37,011 bases of DNA from Asaia astilbis JCM 15831 (GTDB taxonomy: Bacteria > Pseudomonadota > Alphaproteobacteria > Acetobacterales > Acetobacteraceae), in the NCBI RefSeq assembly GCF_000613845.1, contig NZ_BAJT01000021.1:1-37011 (forward strand), written 5' to 3'. Position numbers and translations under genes: made by a program. Below the pieces are notes generated by a model. It saw only the letters and a list, made by a program, of their open reading frames with translations. It made no database searches and was not told where the DNA came from. Below, piece by piece: positions 35,797 through 37,011 of the stretch. The first letter of the stretch is position 1; each line of letters begins with the position of its first letter.

Positions 35797-35818
35797 GTTC
35801 ACTTTTGTTCTGGGGAAC
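35797..35818. promoter_or_regulatory. SOS (LexA) box-like GTTC repeats upstream of recA
   Basis: GTTC at 35797-35800 and again at 35807-35810, six bases apart, then GAAC at 35815-35818. Alphaproteobacterial LexA boxes are GTTC-N7-GTTC; here the spacer is ACTTTT (N6). A base missing from the T-run would restore the consensus. The GTTC-TGGG-GAAC inverted repeat is an alternative site. It lies about 80 bases upstream of the recA ATG. Confidence 0.5.
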
Positions 35819-35831
35819 ATATCATGATCAT

Positions 35832-35850
35832 CCCCCATTGCACAAGGGGG
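35832..35850. other. Short GC hairpin upstream of the recA promoter
   Basis: CCCCC (from 35832) pairs with GGGGG (ending at 35850), with an inner TTG/CAA. It lies between the recA control region and the next terminator. Role unknown; possibly insulates the two minus-strand genes. Confidence 0.35.
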
Positions 35851-35857
35851 CTGAACG

Positions 35858-35885
35858 AAAAATGCCCCCTCCGAAGAGGGGGCAT
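35858..35885 (-). terminator. Rho-independent terminator of the gamma-glutamyltransferase gene
   Basis: On the minus strand ATGCCCCCTC (35885-35876) pairs with GAGGGGGCAT (35871-35862) around TTCG, followed by TTTTT. It lies 16 bases past the stop. Confidence 0.9.
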
Positions 35886-35900
35886 GAGACATACCTCAGA

Positions 35901-37011
35901 TCAGTTATTCACGCTGCCGACCGAGAGGCCGCCGCCACGTGGATCGGTGTCACCGTGACACTGACCGCTTGAGCAGAGCGACGCGTTGACGCGGCCCTGC
36001 CCTTCATGGGGCACCTCTGCACCGGAGATCGCCGCATGTGTTGCGGCTGCCAGCGCATCGGCAGCGCCGTTCTGGCCAGAGCTGGCCAGAGCGCCGACGA
36101 GATAACCCCGCCTCTGCACAATGGCCGCAGAAAGCAGCGGTGCCGGATAACGGCCCGGGGCTGCCGCAAGCAGAACGCCCGTGCCATCCGCGATACGCCC
36201 GGTCCCGAACAGATTATTATCGGTCAGGGCGCAGGCGACAGCCCCGCCCTTATTGTCTGTCACGACGAAAGAGGTCGATGCTGGCAGAGCTGGCAGCGAG
36301 CCCGACCGGCTGGATCCCGAATTGATCAGGGTCTGTGCTGCGCTCAACAGGGCATCGCCACTCAGACCATGACGGTCTTCGCTCCGCCAGGTGGACACGG
36401 CAGCCTGAGCCGACCCGCCTGACTGGAAGGCCGAGGCCGCACCGAGACCGCCATCTGCTGGGGGCGGAAGGAAGGAGGCCGTATAACCGTTCTGTTCCAC
36501 CTGAAGAGCCGCGAGCTGCATCGGCATTGCGGCGCGCATCGACGCCGTCGACAGGCCGCCACCGGCCTTGTTGGCGCCATCAACGAAAATACCGCCAAGA
36601 GCACCGTTATACAGGTCGCCAACGCCAAGATTGGTCATACGCTCAAGGAAGCTTGCCAGCTGGGGCTGAACCAGCGCGTCGCCATTCTGAAGTGGGGTTC
36701 CATCCGGACGGCTGAAAACGGTACGCGCGGCATCGTCTGCAAAGAGCGCTGTTTGAACGGCAGCGATATCCTGAGCCAGAACGCGACTGACGGTCGTTCC
36801 GCTGCGTGCAAGGCGGACGGACGGGCCGAGCAGATCGGCAAATTCGACGGTGCCATAGCGGAGCTGCATGGTGAACAGCCCGCGCGGGGTCATGGGAATC
36901 GCAGCCTGACGCGTGGACACCGTTGCAGGCCCCGCTGCCGGCAGGAAGACAAAACGCCTGAGGCGCCTCGCTGCCACGGCTGACCAGACAGGCCCCCGCC
37001 GCCGCCAAGAG
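35901..37011 (-). CDS. Gamma-glutamyltransferase family protein, 3' part (runs off window; probable frameshift)
   Basis: About 370 residues are visible; the 5' end lies beyond the window. The family architecture is clear: PRGLFTMQLRYGTVEFADLL, LGVGDLYNGALGGIFVDG (usual GxxxFYxGxLA region), FLPPPADGGLGAASAFQ and the C-terminal subunit GSGxLxxT-like stretch NNLFGTGRIADGTGVLLAA. At the autoprocessing site, where active enzymes have TTHxSVVD, this one reads STSFVVTD. A Ser thus occupies the nucleophile position and the histidine is absent. The gene is low in Cys and Ala/Gly-rich. Near 36960 the N-terminal reading GACLVSRGSEAPQAF joins VFLPAAGPATVSTRQAA only if the TTTT run is one T too long (or two bases are missing). 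Activity uncertain. Terminator directly downstream. Confidence 0.7.
   Translation of the reverse strand, partial: SWRRRGPVWSAVAARRLRRFVFLPAAGPATVSTRQAAIPMTPRGLFTMQLRYGTVEFADLLGPSVRLARSGTTVSRVLAQDIAAVQTALFADDAARTVFSRPDGTPLQNGDALVQPQLASFLERMTNLGVGDLYNGALGGIFVDGANKAGGGLSTASMRAAMPMQLAALQVEQNGYTASFLPPPADGGLGAASAFQSGGSAQAAVSTWRSEDRHGLSGDALLSAAQTLINSGSSRSGSLPALPASTSFVVTDNKGGAVACALTDNNLFGTGRIADGTGVLLAAAPGRYPAPLLSAAIVQRRGYLVGALASSGQNGAADALAAATHAAISGAEVPHEGQGRVNASLCSSGQCHGDTDPRGGGLSVGSVNN

Overview
The window is about 37 kb of GC-rich chromosomal DNA from an alphaproteobacterium, most probably an acetic acid bacterium (Acetobacteraceae; Asaia/Kozakia-like is a guess from protein flavour). The reasons are a membrane-bound PQQ glucose dehydrogenase, a serB / miaA-ilvB-ilvN-ilvC arrangement, a DUF3297 protein, a BBP2-type porin and a recA whose leader carries GTTC half-sites. 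I see no rRNA, tRNA, insertion sequence, integrase, prophage or CRISPR array. Most of the content is core metabolism with a few accessory islands.

Layout: (1) 1-2.9 kb: tail of a Tyr/Pro-rich protein, a DUF1328 membrane peptide and glutamine-dependent NAD+ synthetase. (2) 2.8-7.95 kb: an unusually AT-rich 0.8 kb leader, a probable type-I-secreted repeat-rich surface protein with degenerate RTX motifs, and a 904-residue protein with two glycosyltransferase domains. This is the most accessory-looking part. (3) 8.0-13 kb: PQQ glucose dehydrogenase, then a LacI regulator / D-tagatose-3-epimerase-type operon with a perfect operator palindrome. (4) 13.1-16.3 kb: a small monooxygenase-fold protein, then a two-gene operon of a large uncharacterised PLP-fold protein and a histidine phosphatase. 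(5) 16.5-21.9 kb: branched-chain amino acid operon miaA-ilvB-ilvN-ilvC, divergent from serB. (6) 21.9-24.2 kb: a membrane protein/XRE regulator pair with two identical-architecture operators, a lipoprotein hydrolase with Asp at the nucleophile elbow, and an unlisted small Arg-rich ORF. (7) 24.2-31.7 kb: mmsA, DUF3297 plus nucleoside hydrolase, TonB siderophore receptor with a Fur-like box, an SGNH esterase resembling the MsAcT acyltransferase, and a porin. (8) 31.7-37 kb: threonine aldolase divergent from folD-metF (one-carbon unit supply), recA, and the 3' part of a gamma-glutamyltransferase.

The most pervasive oddity is that about ten genes, including essential or highly conserved ones (nadE, ilvB, serB, metF, ltaE, gcd), each carry a frameshift. 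Eight full-length spans are exactly one base short of a multiple of three, and in most of them restoring one C (coding strand), often in a CC pair, gives the expected family sequence. This looks like a deletion-biased draft sequence rather than mass gene decay, so I annotate each as one gene. No single locus is demonstrably a new system. The best candidates for something undescribed are the surface protein/double glycosyltransferase pair, the PLP-fold/phosphatase pair, and the autoregulated membrane protein/XRE module.
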